A stretch of DNA of 64,000 bases from Gluconobacter potus (GCF_015244705.1 NZ_JABCQF010000007.1:62001-126000), one strand, 5' to 3'. Shown: positions 19,723 through 28,697, numbered from the stretch's first letter. Translations and numbers: made by a program. Notes: a model not told the origin generated them from the letters alone.

Positions 19723-20723
19723 GCTTTGCCTCCGGGTTTTGCGCCGTTTCGGGACTGACTGGACGCGCGATAATGCGCCACCATCAGACGCAGGTCTTCA
19801 AGGTAGCGATTGATCGGCTGATCGGCTTCGATGCCTGCCTTGTGGCTGCATTCCACGAAGCGGATGGCTGTCCCGATCCGGGCCTGCGCCAGACGCCACA
19901 GATCAGCTTCGATGACGGTTGCGATACGTGGATAGCCGCCTGCGGTGTTGGCGTCTGCGAGTTGCACGATAGGTTCGCCGGCTGGCGGTACCTGCACGAT
20001 CCCCGGAATAATGCCGTATGATCGCAATTCGACCTTTTCGAGCAACGTCAGGGGCGCGCCGCTGAGGCGGTATCCGACACGGTTGCTTTGCGGCGTGATC
20101 CGCCACGGATGGCCCCAGAAGCGCTCGCGGGAGTCTTCTGTAAAGCGTGTATAATCCGTTCCGGGAACGGCACGCAGGAAGACGGTTTTTTCTTCGCACG
20201 GCCCTGTATCAAGGATGCGAACAGGGGGGACTGCACCATAGCCGGATAGATGCTCGGTTGCAGGCTGCGTTACAAGCTCGTCGCCAGCTTCCAGAAACCG
20301 CCCTTCAACGCCGCCGAAGCTGCCCCGGAGCTGCGTGCTGCGTGAGGCGAGAACAACGGGCACGTCAATACCGCCGCTCACACAGACATAGCCGCGGGCA
20401 CCCGTTTTCGGGATGCCAACCTGAAGGACCTGTCCGGAAGCAGCAGTCTCGACGGACCATGCAAGAACAGGCTTGCCGTCCAGTGTCAGCGGCGCATCAA
20501 TGCCGGTAACAGCGAAACTGGTCGGCGTTTCGAAGCGGATGACGAACGGGTAGGTCTGGAGTTCGATGCAGGCGGCCCCTGGCTCATTGTCCAGAAGGAT
20601 GTTCCCGATTTCCAGGGCCAGGGGATCCATGACGCCTGAGCTGCCGACGCCGAGATTACGATATCCTGGCCGTCCCAGATCCTGCACGGTATTGAGGGGG
20701 GCGGTCTCGAGGATCGTAATCAC
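19719..20723 (-). CDS. pxpC: 5-oxoprolinase subunit C (biotin-dependent carboxyltransferase family)
   Basis: 334 residues, beginning MITILETAPLNTVQDLGRPG and containing GVMDPLALEIGNILLDNEPGAACIE and GGIDVPVVLASRSTQLRGSFGG, the signature of the allophanate hydrolase subunit 2/KipA fold. PxpC and PxpB form the ATP-binding complex. The same fold occurs in urea carboxylase, which matters because a biotin carboxylase and carrier are divergent neighbours here. Overlaps both flanking genes by four bases. Confidence 0.92.
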   Translation of the reverse strand: MITILETAPLNTVQDLGRPGYRNLGVGSSGVMDPLALEIGNILLDNEPGAACIELQTYPFVIRFETPTSFAVTGIDAPLTLDGKPVLAWSVETAASGQVLQVGIPKTGARGYVCVSGGIDVPVVLASRSTQLRGSFGGVEGRFLEAGDELVTQPATEHLSGYGAVPPVRILDTGPCEEKTVFLRAVPGTDYTRFTEDSRERFWGHPWRITPQSNRVGYRLSGAPLTLLEKVELRSYGIIPGIVQVPPAGEPIVQLADANTAGGYPRIATVIEADLWRLAQARIGTAIRFVECSHKAGIEADQPINRYLEDLRLMVAHYRASSQSRNGAKPGGKA

Positions 20724-21415
20724 AGTTCGATGCTTTCCGGGTAAAAACGGATACGATCGCCAATGGCAAAAAGGGAAGGAGAAGCGCGATACGGATCGAA
20801 AAGGCAGATTTCGGTATAGCCGATCGAGTTCCAGCCATTCGGGCCAGTCAGCGCAGAAATTCCTGCCTGCATGCCGCCGATCGTCACGGTTCCTGCCGGC
20901 ATGTTGAGTGATGGCACGGATTTTCGTGGCGTGGCGATGCGGGGATCGAGGCCGTGCAGATAGCCGAAACCCGGCGCGCTCCCGACGGCACAGACGGTGT
21001 ATTCGCCTTCGTGATGAAGTCGGATGACCTCTTCGGGAGGCAGGCCCGTATGGGCAGAAACCGCAGCAAGATCGTCACCCAACGCGCCACCATACTGCAC
21101 GCCCACTTCGAAGAGCCGTCCTTCGATCTGGCGGGGTGGGAGCATTTCCCAGGCGTTCCGGAGCCAGTCTGCGGTCTGTTCCGGATGCTCGGGGGCATGG
21201 GTGAAGATCAGGAGCAGGTTCGTGACGCCGGGGACGAGTTCCTGGATGTTCGGGCGGTTTTCGGTATGGGCGATGAGAGCCCAGATCCGCTGCTGCTGCC
21301 GCATGGTGAATTCGCCGGGTGCTTCGAACAGCATGGCGCGTGTGCCCATCATGCTGATGACCGGGGCGCTGGCGGCGTGACGCCGGTCCGGTGTGAGGAG
21401 CGTGTCTGCGGTCAA
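20720..21415 (-). CDS. pxpB: 5-oxoprolinase subunit B (allophanate hydrolase subunit 1/KipI family)
   Basis: 231 residues. Visible family strings include FEVGVQYGGALGDDLAAVSAHTGLPPEEVIRLH, YTVCAVGSAPGFGYLHGLDPRIATPR and PAGTVTIGGMQAGISALTGPNGWN, the last two being the KipI active-site core. First gene of the pxpBCA operon. The longest frame starts at a TTG (21415); an ATG at 21352 (MMGTRAMLFEAPGEF) would fit the family N-terminus as well, and neither has a strong ribosome site. Confidence 0.9.
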   Translation of the reverse strand: MTADTLLTPDRRHAASAPVISMMGTRAMLFEAPGEFTMRQQQRIWALIAHTENRPNIQELVPGVTNLLLIFTHAPEHPEQTADWLRNAWEMLPPRQIEGRLFEVGVQYGGALGDDLAAVSAHTGLPPEEVIRLHHEGEYTVCAVGSAPGFGYLHGLDPRIATPRKSVPSLNMPAGTVTIGGMQAGISALTGPNGWNSIGYTEICLFDPYRASPSLFAIGDRIRFYPESIEL

Positions 21416-21730
21416 AACATGCAGTTCCCGGGCTGTGACGGTTCCGTCTCATTTTCTCAAGTCCGCTTTTGAGGCGGTAACGAAACGATATGACTGGCAC
21501 GGGAATGATGGCCAGAGCAATTCGCCGTGTGATGTCATTGGATAATCTTATGGTTCCAGAGGGTAAGGTAAGGGTTCCATCGGATTATGTTATGGGGCAA
21601 GAACGAACGGCTCTTGGTGTTTGTGAAATAACTCCATTAGCGTCGGAATAATATTCCTGCCGGATGTTCCGTATTTCATGCGGCGCTGATGGCGGTCTCT
21701 TCCTGTCCTCCAGCAATGGGTCTCATTCGC
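21416..21730. other. divergent intergenic region, 5-oxoprolinase operon versus dehydrogenase/biotin operon
   Basis: 315 bases with no convincing gene. The notable content is a spaced direct repeat: GGATAATCTTATGG at 21540-21553 and GGATTATGTTATGG at 21582-21595 (12 of 14 identical, 42 bases apart). The spacing equals four helical turns, a pattern expected of a regulator that binds both copies on one DNA face. No regulator gene is adjacent. Confidence 0.5.
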
Positions 21731-22486
21731 ATGAGCAATACTCCTTACCGCACCGCTCTCGTTACTGGCGCTTCTTCGGGCATTGGCGCTGCCATTGTCC
21801 GGCGGCTGAGCGAAAGCGGCATTGAAGTTCATGCTCTGGCCCGCGATGCGAAGCGCCTTGAGGCGCTGGCAAGCGAAACGGGGTGCATTCCCCATGCCGT
21901 CAGCGTGTCGGACCAGGCCGGGCTTGAGGCCCTCCTTGCCGGGCTGGAAGTCGATGTTCTGGTGAACAATGCGGGACAGTCGCGGACGGGTAATATCACC
22001 AACACGACGCCTGAGGACATTGATGCGCTGGTGGATGTGAATCTGCGCGCTGTCCTGCAGTTGACGCGGCTGGTGGTCCCAGGGATGATCGCGCGGGACC
22101 GTGGGCATATCGTGAATATTAGCTCCATTGCCGGGCACTATGCCTTTGCGGGCGGCAATACGGTCTATCATACGACAAAAGCCGGTGTGCATTCGCTGTC
22201 GCAGCAGTTGCGCTGTGATCTGTTCGGCCGTCAGATCCGGGTGACGGAAGTTTCGCCGGCGCGTGTGGAAACGGAAGTTTTCGGTCGTCTGATCGGAGAC
22301 ATGGCCGAGGCGAAGAAGCGCTTTTTCGATGAGTATGATTCGCTGCTGCCGGAAGATATCGCGAACTCCGTGGCGTTTGCGGTTCTGGCTCCCCAGCGCA
22401 TGAATGTCAGCTTCATGGAAGTGCTGCCGACGATGCAGGTCGTGGGTGGTCTGAATTTTGCGAAGAAAACGTCTACTCCGGCCTGA
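21731..22486 (+). CDS. SDR family oxidoreductase (YdfG-like)
   Basis: 251 residues from the ATG at 21731; an earlier in-frame start at 21689 would add 14 residues without family similarity. The NAD(P) motif is VTGASSGIGAAIV, the NNAG motif is VLVNNAGQSRTG, and the catalytic set is the Ser pair in NISSIAG with YHTTK (Tyr, Lys). The protein reduces a carbonyl or oxidises an alcohol, possibly a 3-hydroxy acid as in YdfG. It is first of four genes with short overlaps, directly ahead of the biotin carrier and carboxylase, but how it fits their chemistry is unknown. Confidence 0.85.
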   Translation: MSNTPYRTALVTGASSGIGAAIVRRLSESGIEVHALARDAKRLEALASETGCIPHAVSVSDQAGLEALLAGLEVDVLVNNAGQSRTGNITNTTPEDIDALVDVNLRAVLQLTRLVVPGMIARDRGHIVNISSIAGHYAFAGGNTVYHTTKAGVHSLSQQLRCDLFGRQIRVTEVSPARVETEVFGRLIGDMAEAKKRFFDEYDSLLPEDIANSVAFAVLAPQRMNVSFMEVLPTMQVVGGLNFAKKTSTPA

Positions 22487-22938
22487 TGGCAGTGGATATC
22501 TCACAGATCAGTCGTCTGATCGATCTCATGGCTCAGGCTCCGATTGTGGAGCTTGAGATTGAGGAAAACGGTCGGAAGATCCGTCTTGGGAAGGCGTGTG
22601 GAACGCAGGATGCTCCTGTAGCCGCCACCGCGCATGTGGCCTCGACAGAGAAGGCACTGGTTGCGGCAAAGGCTGCACCGGCAGTGGTCTCTGTCCCCAA
22701 AGCCGCGGAGACGATCACTGCGCCGTCCTACGGGGTCTTTCACCTCTCTCCGTCACCGGATGCGCCGCCTTATGTCACTGTTGGCCAGAAGGTCGAGGCA
22801 GGACAGCAGGTGGGGCTTCTTGAAGCCATGAAGGTTTTCAATCCTGTTCGTGCGACCGTTGCGGGGACGATTGAGGAGGTTCTCGTGGCTGCCGGCGCCG
22901 AAGTCGACATGGGAACACCTCTGTTCCGTCTGGTATGA
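22486..22938 (+). CDS. biotin carboxyl carrier protein (AccB-like)
   Basis: 150 residues. The biotinyl domain at the C-terminus has LLEAMKVFNPVRA with the acceptor Lys116 inside the canonical EAMK. An Ala/Pro/Lys-rich linker (about residues 45-80) joins it to an N-terminal segment ISRLIDLMAQAPIVELEIEENG typical of AccB. Overlaps the dehydrogenase stop by one base and the carboxylase start by four. Because it is paired with its own carboxylase and faces pxpBCA, it probably serves a dedicated biotin enzyme rather than fatty acid synthesis (inference). Confidence 0.9.
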   Translation: MAVDISQISRLIDLMAQAPIVELEIEENGRKIRLGKACGTQDAPVAATAHVASTEKALVAAKAAPAVVSVPKAAETITAPSYGVFHLSPSPDAPPYVTVGQKVEAGQQVGLLEAMKVFNPVRATVAGTIEEVLVAAGAEVDMGTPLFRLV

Positions 22939-24302
22939 GTGACATGCAGCGTTTCAAAAGAGTTCTGATTGCCAATCGTGGGGAAATTGCCCTGCGGATC
23001 CAGCGTGCCTGCCGTCAGCTCGGGCTGGAGACGGTGGCAGTGTATTCGGAAGCGGATGCAGATAGTCGGCACGTCCGTGAGGCGGATGTAGCTTTGTGCA
23101 TCGGCCCGGCCGCCGCCTCGAAAAGCTATCTGGATATGGAAGGTCTGCTTCTGGCTGCGAAAGTGACAGACGCGGGAGCCATCCATCCGGGATATGGATT
23201 CCTTTCTGAAAATGCGGATTTTGCGGATGCGGTGGAAGCGGCTGGACTGACCTTTGTCGGGCCGACGGGTGATTCCATTCGCATGATGGGTGACAAGATC
23301 ACGGCAAAGCGGGCCATGCGCGATGCTGGTGTGCCCTGTGTGCCGGGGTCCGACGGGCCGTTGCCGTCTTCTGCAGAAGAGGTCAGAGCCATTGCGCTCG
23401 AGGTTGGCTTTCCAGTGATCGTCAAGGCTTCGGGCGGCGGCGGCGGTCGTGGCATGCGGGTGGTTCACAGTGTGGACGAACTGGATGATGCCGTGGTCCT
23501 GACAGCCAAGGAGGCTCAGCAGGCGTTTGGCAATCCGACGCTCTATCTTGAAAAATACATGCAGAAGCCGCGCCATGTGGAAATCCAGGTTCTGTGTGAC
23601 ATGCATGGGACGGCGTTGTGGCTTGGCGCGCGGGATTGTTCCCTGCAGCGGCGTCATCAGAAGGTTCTGGAAGAAGCGCCGGCGCCCGGGATTCCGTCTG
23701 AGACGATCGCCGAGATCGGGGAGCGCTGTGTTCAGGCCTGCCGCCAGATCGGTTACCGCGGAGCGGGTACGTTTGAATTCCTGTATGAAGACGGGATCTT
23801 TGCGTTCATCGAGATGAATACGCGTGTCCAGGTCGAACATCCCATCACGGAAGAGACGACCGGCATTGATATCGTGGCCCAGCAATTGCGGATTGCGCAG
23901 GGCGAGACGCTTGATATGCGCCAGGAGGATATCCGGATGCAGGGTCATGCGATCGAGTGCCGTCTGAATGCGGAAGACGCCGCGACATTCATGCCATCTC
24001 CGGGAACGGTGACGCGGTGGGATCTGCCGGGTGGTCCGGGTATTCGCGTCGATACGCATGTGGTCAGCAATTACACGGTTCAGCCTTATTATGATTCGCT
24101 GATCGGCAAGATCATCAGCTATGGGGCAACGCGTGAACAGGCAATTGCCCGGATGCGGGTAGCGTTGGCCGAGATGAGGGTCGAAGGCATTTCGACCAAT
24201 ATCGCGCTGCATCAGGATCTGCTGGCTGATCCGCAGTTTCAGGCGGGGGGCGTCGATATCCACTATCTTGAACGCTGGCTGGCAGAGAGGTCATCATCAT
24301 GA
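22935..24302 (+). CDS. biotin carboxylase (AccC-like)
   Basis: 455 residues with the full ATP-grasp biotin carboxylase plan: FKRVLIANRGEIALRIQRAC at the start, GYGFLSENADFADAVEAAGLTFVGP, the Gly-rich ATP lid KASGGGGGRGMRVV near residues 159-172, RDCSLQRRHQKVLEEAPAP with the catalytic Arg/Lys region, and EMNTRVQVEHPITEE. It carboxylates the biotin of the adjacent carrier using ATP and bicarbonate. Overlaps its neighbours by four bases each. A carboxyltransferase partner is not encoded on this strand; PxpC across the divergent promoter is of the biotin-dependent carboxyltransferase fold. Confidence 0.93.
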   Translation: MSDMQRFKRVLIANRGEIALRIQRACRQLGLETVAVYSEADADSRHVREADVALCIGPAAASKSYLDMEGLLLAAKVTDAGAIHPGYGFLSENADFADAVEAAGLTFVGPTGDSIRMMGDKITAKRAMRDAGVPCVPGSDGPLPSSAEEVRAIALEVGFPVIVKASGGGGGRGMRVVHSVDELDDAVVLTAKEAQQAFGNPTLYLEKYMQKPRHVEIQVLCDMHGTALWLGARDCSLQRRHQKVLEEAPAPGIPSETIAEIGERCVQACRQIGYRGAGTFEFLYEDGIFAFIEMNTRVQVEHPITEETTGIDIVAQQLRIAQGETLDMRQEDIRMQGHAIECRLNAEDAATFMPSPGTVTRWDLPGGPGIRVDTHVVSNYTVQPYYDSLIGKIISYGATREQAIARMRVALAEMRVEGISTNIALHQDLLADPQFQAGGVDIHYLERWLAERSSS

Positions 24303-24742
24303 GCCCTGCGGAAAATCAGGTTCCGGTGTTTGAAGGTATCCCGTCTTCAGACGATCTCGCACGGATTGCAGATCTGCTGGTTCAGGCGGGGCTGGAGACG
24401 ATCGAGCTTTCGGATGGCAAGGGCTCGCGGTGCTTTCTGCGCGTGAAGGCTCCTGCTTCCGCGCCACATGTGCCGATTGCTGGCGCCCCGTCTGCGTCTG
24501 TTGAGACGATGCAGACTGATATTGCGGTCAATGCACCTTATTTCGGAGTGCTGGCGCTGACGGATCTGGCGGAAATTGGAACGCTGGTGCGGCAGGGCGA
24601 TGTCGTGGCCCAGATGCGGATCGGAACTCTACAGATTCCGGTTACGGTTCCTGTAGAGGGAACGGTCGTGGACGTTGTCGGGCAGGATGGTGTGCTGACC
24701 GGCTATGGGGCCATCATTGTACGGATTGAACCGACTGTCTGA
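24299..24742 (+). CDS. biotin-carrier-like protein lacking the biotin-accepting lysine
   Basis: 147 residues. Its layout copies the carrier two genes upstream: an N-terminal LARIADLLVQAGLETIELSDG segment, a Pro/Ala linker, and a C-terminal lipoyl/biotinyl-type barrel (VNAPYFGVLALT...GTLVRQGDVVAQ...VEGTVVDVV). At the tip of the barrel, where the first carrier has EAMKV, this one has AQMRI: Arg107 replaces the acceptor Lys. It therefore should not be biotinylated, and may be a structural or regulatory partner of the carboxylase. Last gene of the unit; a perfect terminator follows. Confidence 0.8.
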   Translation: MSPAENQVPVFEGIPSSDDLARIADLLVQAGLETIELSDGKGSRCFLRVKAPASAPHVPIAGAPSASVETMQTDIAVNAPYFGVLALTDLAEIGTLVRQGDVVAQMRIGTLQIPVTVPVEGTVVDVVGQDGVLTGYGAIIVRIEPTV

Positions 24743-24770
24743 GAGTAGCCCAACCTGTCGGATCTAGGGG

Positions 24771-24802
24771 AACGAGGAAGCCATATGGCTTCCTCGTTTT
24801 TC
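24771..24802 (+). terminator. intrinsic terminator after the biotin carboxylase operon
   Basis: A perfect 14-bp palindrome (24771-24798, arms AACGAGGAAGCCAT and its complement) followed by a run of Ts. It ends the rightward operon and sits just past the stop of the convergent aminotransferase gene, so it may stop transcription from both sides. Confidence 0.88.
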
Positions 24803-24804
24803 GT

Positions 24805-26007
24805 TCAGGTCAGGGAGGTAACGAAGTCTGCGATACGGCGGCAGCCTTCCTTCAGTGTTTCCCGGTCGGTGGCGTAGGAAATGCGGAAGAAAGGGCTCAT
24901 GCCGTAAGCGCCGCCCTGGACAGATGCAACCTGCTTTTCTTCCAGCAGGGCCATGACGAAATCAGCGTCTGTTGCGAGATGCCGGCCCTTGGGTGTGGTT
25001 TTGCCGAGGCAGGCACCGATCTCGGGATAGACGTAGAACGCGCCCTGAGGCGTGTGGCAGGTCACACCGGGAATGTCATTCAACAGGCCGACCACGAGAT
25101 CGCGACGGGACTGGTACTCTGCGGCACGCTCCTTCAGGAAATCCTGCGGGCCTTCAAGGGCAGCGATGGCCGCAGCCTGGGCGATGGTGTTGATGCCGCT
25201 GGTGGACTGACCCTGCATGTTGTTCATGGCGGCAATCAGGTCACGCGGACCACCACAATAGCCAACGCGCCAGCCGGTCATGGCATAGGCCTTGGAGACG
25301 CCGTTGACCGTCAGCACACGGTCCTTCAGGCGCGGCTCGACTTCCGCGATGGTGCAGAACTCGAAATCGTCATAGATCAGATGCTCGTAGATGTCGTCCG
25401 TCATGATCCAGACATGCGGATGCTTCAGGAGGACTGCGGCGATCTCTTCCATGTCCTCACGCGGGCAGCAGGCACCGGTCGGATTGTTGGGGAAGTTCAG
25501 CAGAAGCCATTTGGTCTTCGGCGTGATGGCCGCGTCCAGCGCCTTGGCGGACAGGCGGAAATTGTCCTCGGCCGGACAAGCGACTTGCACCGGTTTTGCG
25601 CCGCACAGGCGGGCAATGTCGGAATAGCTGATCCAGTAGGGGGAGGCGAGGACGACTTCGTCACCGGTATTGCAGGTCGCCATCATGGCATCGAAGATGA
25701 TCTGCTTTGCACCATTGGCGACGAGGATTTCGTCGAGGGCGTAATCGAGATGGTTCTCGCGCAGGAACTTGGCCTGCACGGCCTTTTTGAGCGCGGGTTT
25801 GCCGTCCTGCGGGGGGTATTTGGTATCGCCACCGCGGGCAGCGGCAATGGCAGCGTCCACGACATGGTCCGGGGTCGGGAAATCAGGCTCGCCGGAAGAA
25901 AGGCTGACGATCTTCAGGCCTTCCGCCTTGAGCTCGCGGGCCTTGTCCGTCATGGCAGCGGAGGCCGAGACTCCAATTCCGTTCAGTCGATCAGCAAAAC
26001 CGGGCAT
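24805..26007 (-). CDS. aspartate aminotransferase family PLP enzyme
   Basis: 400 residues, class I aminotransferase. Landmarks: LSSGEPDFPTPDHV near residue 37, SPYWISYSDIARLCGAKPV, NFPNNPTGACC, the PLP Lys in LTVNGVSKAYAMTGWRVGYC (residue about 236), and FRISYATDRETLKEG with the substrate-carboxylate Arg. It matches the Ib subgroup of aspartate aminotransferases found in alphaproteobacteria, exchanging aspartate and 2-oxoglutarate. It is divergent from the aspartate ammonia-lyase gene, so two aspartate enzymes share one promoter region. Confidence 0.92.
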   Translation of the reverse strand: MPGFADRLNGIGVSASAAMTDKARELKAEGLKIVSLSSGEPDFPTPDHVVDAAIAAARGGDTKYPPQDGKPALKKAVQAKFLRENHLDYALDEILVANGAKQIIFDAMMATCNTGDEVVLASPYWISYSDIARLCGAKPVQVACPAEDNFRLSAKALDAAITPKTKWLLLNFPNNPTGACCPREDMEEIAAVLLKHPHVWIMTDDIYEHLIYDDFEFCTIAEVEPRLKDRVLTVNGVSKAYAMTGWRVGYCGGPRDLIAAMNNMQGQSTSGINTIAQAAAIAALEGPQDFLKERAAEYQSRRDLVVGLLNDIPGVTCHTPQGAFYVYPEIGACLGKTTPKGRHLATDADFVMALLEEKQVASVQGGAYGMSPFFRISYATDRETLKEGCRRIADFVTSLT

Positions 26008-26242
26008 TGATGGGTCTCCATTGCCGCAAGGGGTGGTAACGCGTGCGCGAATGGAAACATCGTAAGTCGTTTCGATGACGCCAAGATACTGCCGAAAATT
26101 GTCTGACCCTATATCACAATCATATGGGGATGAATCGAAGTCGCAATAATAGGCTTCAGGCTGGTCAGGGGGTGCAAGGCCTCTGAAGATCCTTTTGGCG
26201 AAGGATCGTGCTCTGCTTCAATCACAGTTCTGGATATCCGAA

Positions 26243-27736
26243 ATGACGACATCTGCACCCCAGTCAGAAGTCCCGGCAAACATGATGCCGCAGCAGACGG
26301 ATATGCCGCCGCCAGCCGGTTTCCGGGTCGAGAAAGATCTGCTGGGAGAGGCCCGGATCCCGGTCGAGGCGCTCTGGGGCGTTCATACCAGTCGGGCGGC
26401 GCAGAACTTTCCGATCAGTGGAGAGCCCGTAGGGGCGTTTCCCGATTTTATCCGTGCATTCGTGACGGTCAAGCAGGCTGCGGCACGGACGAACAGGGCG
26501 CTCGGCTATCTGGACCATAAGCGTGCCGCACTGATCGAGGAGGCCTGTCTGGCGCTGTTGAAGAGCGATGATTACCGCAATGATTTCATCGTAGATGCCA
26601 TGCAGGGTGGGGCGGGAACGTCCACCAACATGAATGTCAACGAAGTGATCGCCAATGTCGCGCTGGGACTGGCGGGGAAGAAGCCTGGCGATTACCGGGT
26701 TGTGCATCCGAACGACCATGTGAATATGGCGCAGTCTACCAATGATGTTTACCCCACGGCGCTGAGACTTGGCGTGCTTGCAGCCACAGTGCCGTTGCTG
26801 GCGGCTCTGGAAGATCTGGCGTGCGCATTCAAGACAAAGGCTGATGAATTCGCATCTATTCTGAAAGTTGGACGCACCCAGTTGCGGGACGCCGTTCCCA
26901 TGACGCTCGGGCAGGAATTCAGGACGTTTCAGCATGCGGTGGAGACGGAGATTCGCCATATCCGGGATCAGTCCGAGTCTTTCCTGACAGTCAACCTGGG
27001 CGGGACGGCGATCGGGACGGGTCTGAACACCGATCCGCGTTATGCGGAGACTGTTGTGCAGGAGCTTGGCAGGCTGACCGGTCTGGCGGTGGTGGAGGCG
27101 TCTGACAGGATTGAAGCGACCTCGGATGTCGGGGTTTTCGTCCAGTTCTCGGCTGTACTGAAGCGCCTGGCGCTTAAGCTGTCCAAGATTTCAAGCGATC
27201 TGCGGCTGCTGTCCAGCGGGCCGCGGGCCGGCATCGGCGAGATCATGCTGCCAGCCGTGCAGGCAGGGTCATCGATCATGCCGGGTAAGGTGAATCCGGT
27301 CATTCCAGAGGCCGTTAACCAGGTGGCGTATCTCGTGGCAGGATACGATGTCACGGTGAGTATGTGTGCCGATGGTGGGCAGTTCCAGCTCAATCCGTTC
27401 GAGCCCATGATCGGGTACTGTCTCTTCTCGTCGCTGAAGACGCTGACGGCGGCAGTGACGCTTCTGACTACGAAATGCGTATCTGGTATTGCCGCGGATC
27501 CCGAGCGGTGCCGCTATCTGTTCGAGCGGAATATCGGTATTGTCACTGCGCTGGTGCCGGTGCTTGGATATGATGCCTGTTCGCAGATTGCCCGCCGTGC
27601 GCTGGCGGAAAACCGGACGGTCTCGGAACTTGTGCTTGAAGAGAAGCTGTTGTCCGAGAATGAGCTTGCAGGGCTTTTGCGGCCGGAATTCCTGACACAG
27701 CCCAATGTCGGGCGCGTGACTGCTGCTGTTATGTAG
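26243..27736 (+). CDS. aspA: aspartate ammonia-lyase
   Basis: 497 residues from the ATG at 26243; a TTG at 26195 would extend it by 16 residues, and neither start has a strong ribosome site. Fumarase/aspartase class signatures: GGAGTSTNMNVNEVIAN, the substrate loop STNDVYPTALRL, RTQLRDAVPMTLGQEF and the catalytic loop GSSIMPGKVNPVIPEAVNQV with Ser and Lys. Aspartase-type strings (TNMNVNEV, GGQFQLN) favour it over fumarase C. It deaminates aspartate to fumarate and ammonia in the cytoplasm. Its stop overlaps the end of the convergent LysR gene. Confidence 0.93.
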   Translation: MTTSAPQSEVPANMMPQQTDMPPPAGFRVEKDLLGEARIPVEALWGVHTSRAAQNFPISGEPVGAFPDFIRAFVTVKQAAARTNRALGYLDHKRAALIEEACLALLKSDDYRNDFIVDAMQGGAGTSTNMNVNEVIANVALGLAGKKPGDYRVVHPNDHVNMAQSTNDVYPTALRLGVLAATVPLLAALEDLACAFKTKADEFASILKVGRTQLRDAVPMTLGQEFRTFQHAVETEIRHIRDQSESFLTVNLGGTAIGTGLNTDPRYAETVVQELGRLTGLAVVEASDRIEATSDVGVFVQFSAVLKRLALKLSKISSDLRLLSSGPRAGIGEIMLPAVQAGSSIMPGKVNPVIPEAVNQVAYLVAGYDVTVSMCADGGQFQLNPFEPMIGYCLFSSLKTLTAAVTLLTTKCVSGIAADPERCRYLFERNIGIVTALVPVLGYDACSQIARRALAENRTVSELVLEEKLLSENELAGLLRPEFLTQPNVGRVTAAVM

Positions 27737-28667
27737 AGGCATGGGTCCCGGGCCAGTTGCGCGATGATGCCATGGCCCGGGCAAGATCAATGAGGCGTTC
27801 GCGGACCGCGACCGAAGCCTCGGTTTCGGGAACAAGTTCGGGGATGCAGAGGGAAACGTTTTCGCTGATGACGGGATTGCGCAGGGCGTAGATGCGGGAT
27901 TTGCCTTCGACGGCAATTCGGCTGGCAACCGACCAGGGAAGGATGGTGCTGCCGATTCCTTCCTGGATTGCGCCCTGAAGGGTTGTCAGGGCTTCGATCT
28001 CCGCGACGATGGTTGGCTCCAGCCCCTTGCGAAGGAAGGCCATGTCGATAGCCTTGCGAACGAAGTTATGCTTCGGGGGCACCAGAAGCGGGATGTCCGT
28101 AATGTCGGCGAGCTGGACCGTATTTTCGTCCTCATAGGGAATATTGAGGGCATGAGGGGCAAGCAGAAAGAATTCCTCTTTCATCAGCGGCGTAAAGCTG
28201 ACCCCCTTCATGGGACCTGAGCCATGGATCACGGCCATATCCAGGCGGCCCGTCATGACGAGTTCACTGTATATGTCGTCGAAACTTTCGGTCAGATGCA
28301 GCACGATGCCGGGAAGGTCTTCCCGGATGCGGCGCAGAAGCTCAACCGAGAGCGTGGATCCCGCGCTGTATGGAGAAAGGCCTACAGAGACCTTGCCGAC
28401 GAGGGGACCAGCCCCTTGGGTGATCTCGACCATGGCACGGTCGAACTGCTTGCTCAGGATCTGGACATGTCGGTAAAGGACTGACCCAGCGATTGTCGGG
28501 GTGACGCCGCTTTTGCTGCGGATGACCAGTTTCTGACGGAAAGCGCTTTCGAGGGCGGCCAGTTGCTGGCTGAGTGCCGGCTGGGCGATGTTCAGCAGGT
28601 CGGCAGCGCGTGAAATGCTGCCGAGGTCGATGATCTTCACGAAGGCCTGCAAACGCCTGATATCCAA
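27729..28667 (-). CDS. LysR family transcriptional regulator
   Basis: 312 residues. The N-terminal winged helix-turn-helix is MDIRRLQAFVKIIDLGSISRAADLLNIAQPALSQQLAALE; the remainder is a substrate-binding-type effector domain (VGLSPYSAGSTLSVELLRRIRE starting near residue 95). The opening residues resemble the NAC/CynR-like nitrogen assimilation group. LysR proteins usually control the divergent neighbour, here the TonB receptor at 28905, but the convergent aspartase is also a plausible target. Confidence 0.9.
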   Translation of the reverse strand: MDIRRLQAFVKIIDLGSISRAADLLNIAQPALSQQLAALESAFRQKLVIRSKSGVTPTIAGSVLYRHVQILSKQFDRAMVEITQGAGPLVGKVSVGLSPYSAGSTLSVELLRRIREDLPGIVLHLTESFDDIYSELVMTGRLDMAVIHGSGPMKGVSFTPLMKEEFFLLAPHALNIPYEDENTVQLADITDIPLLVPPKHNFVRKAIDMAFLRKGLEPTIVAEIEALTTLQGAIQEGIGSTILPWSVASRIAVEGKSRIYALRNPVISENVSLCIPELVPETEASVAVRERLIDLARAMASSRNWPGTHAST

Positions 28668-28697
28668 CTGGTCAATCTCCTGATGTGACGAACTATG

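Noticed and set aside
22770-24263. A 497-residue minus-strand frame.
   Set aside because: It is antisense to the biotin carboxylase, whose ATP-grasp motifs are unmistakable.
24979-26010. A 343-residue plus-strand frame.
   Set aside because: Antisense to the aspartate aminotransferase; no motifs.
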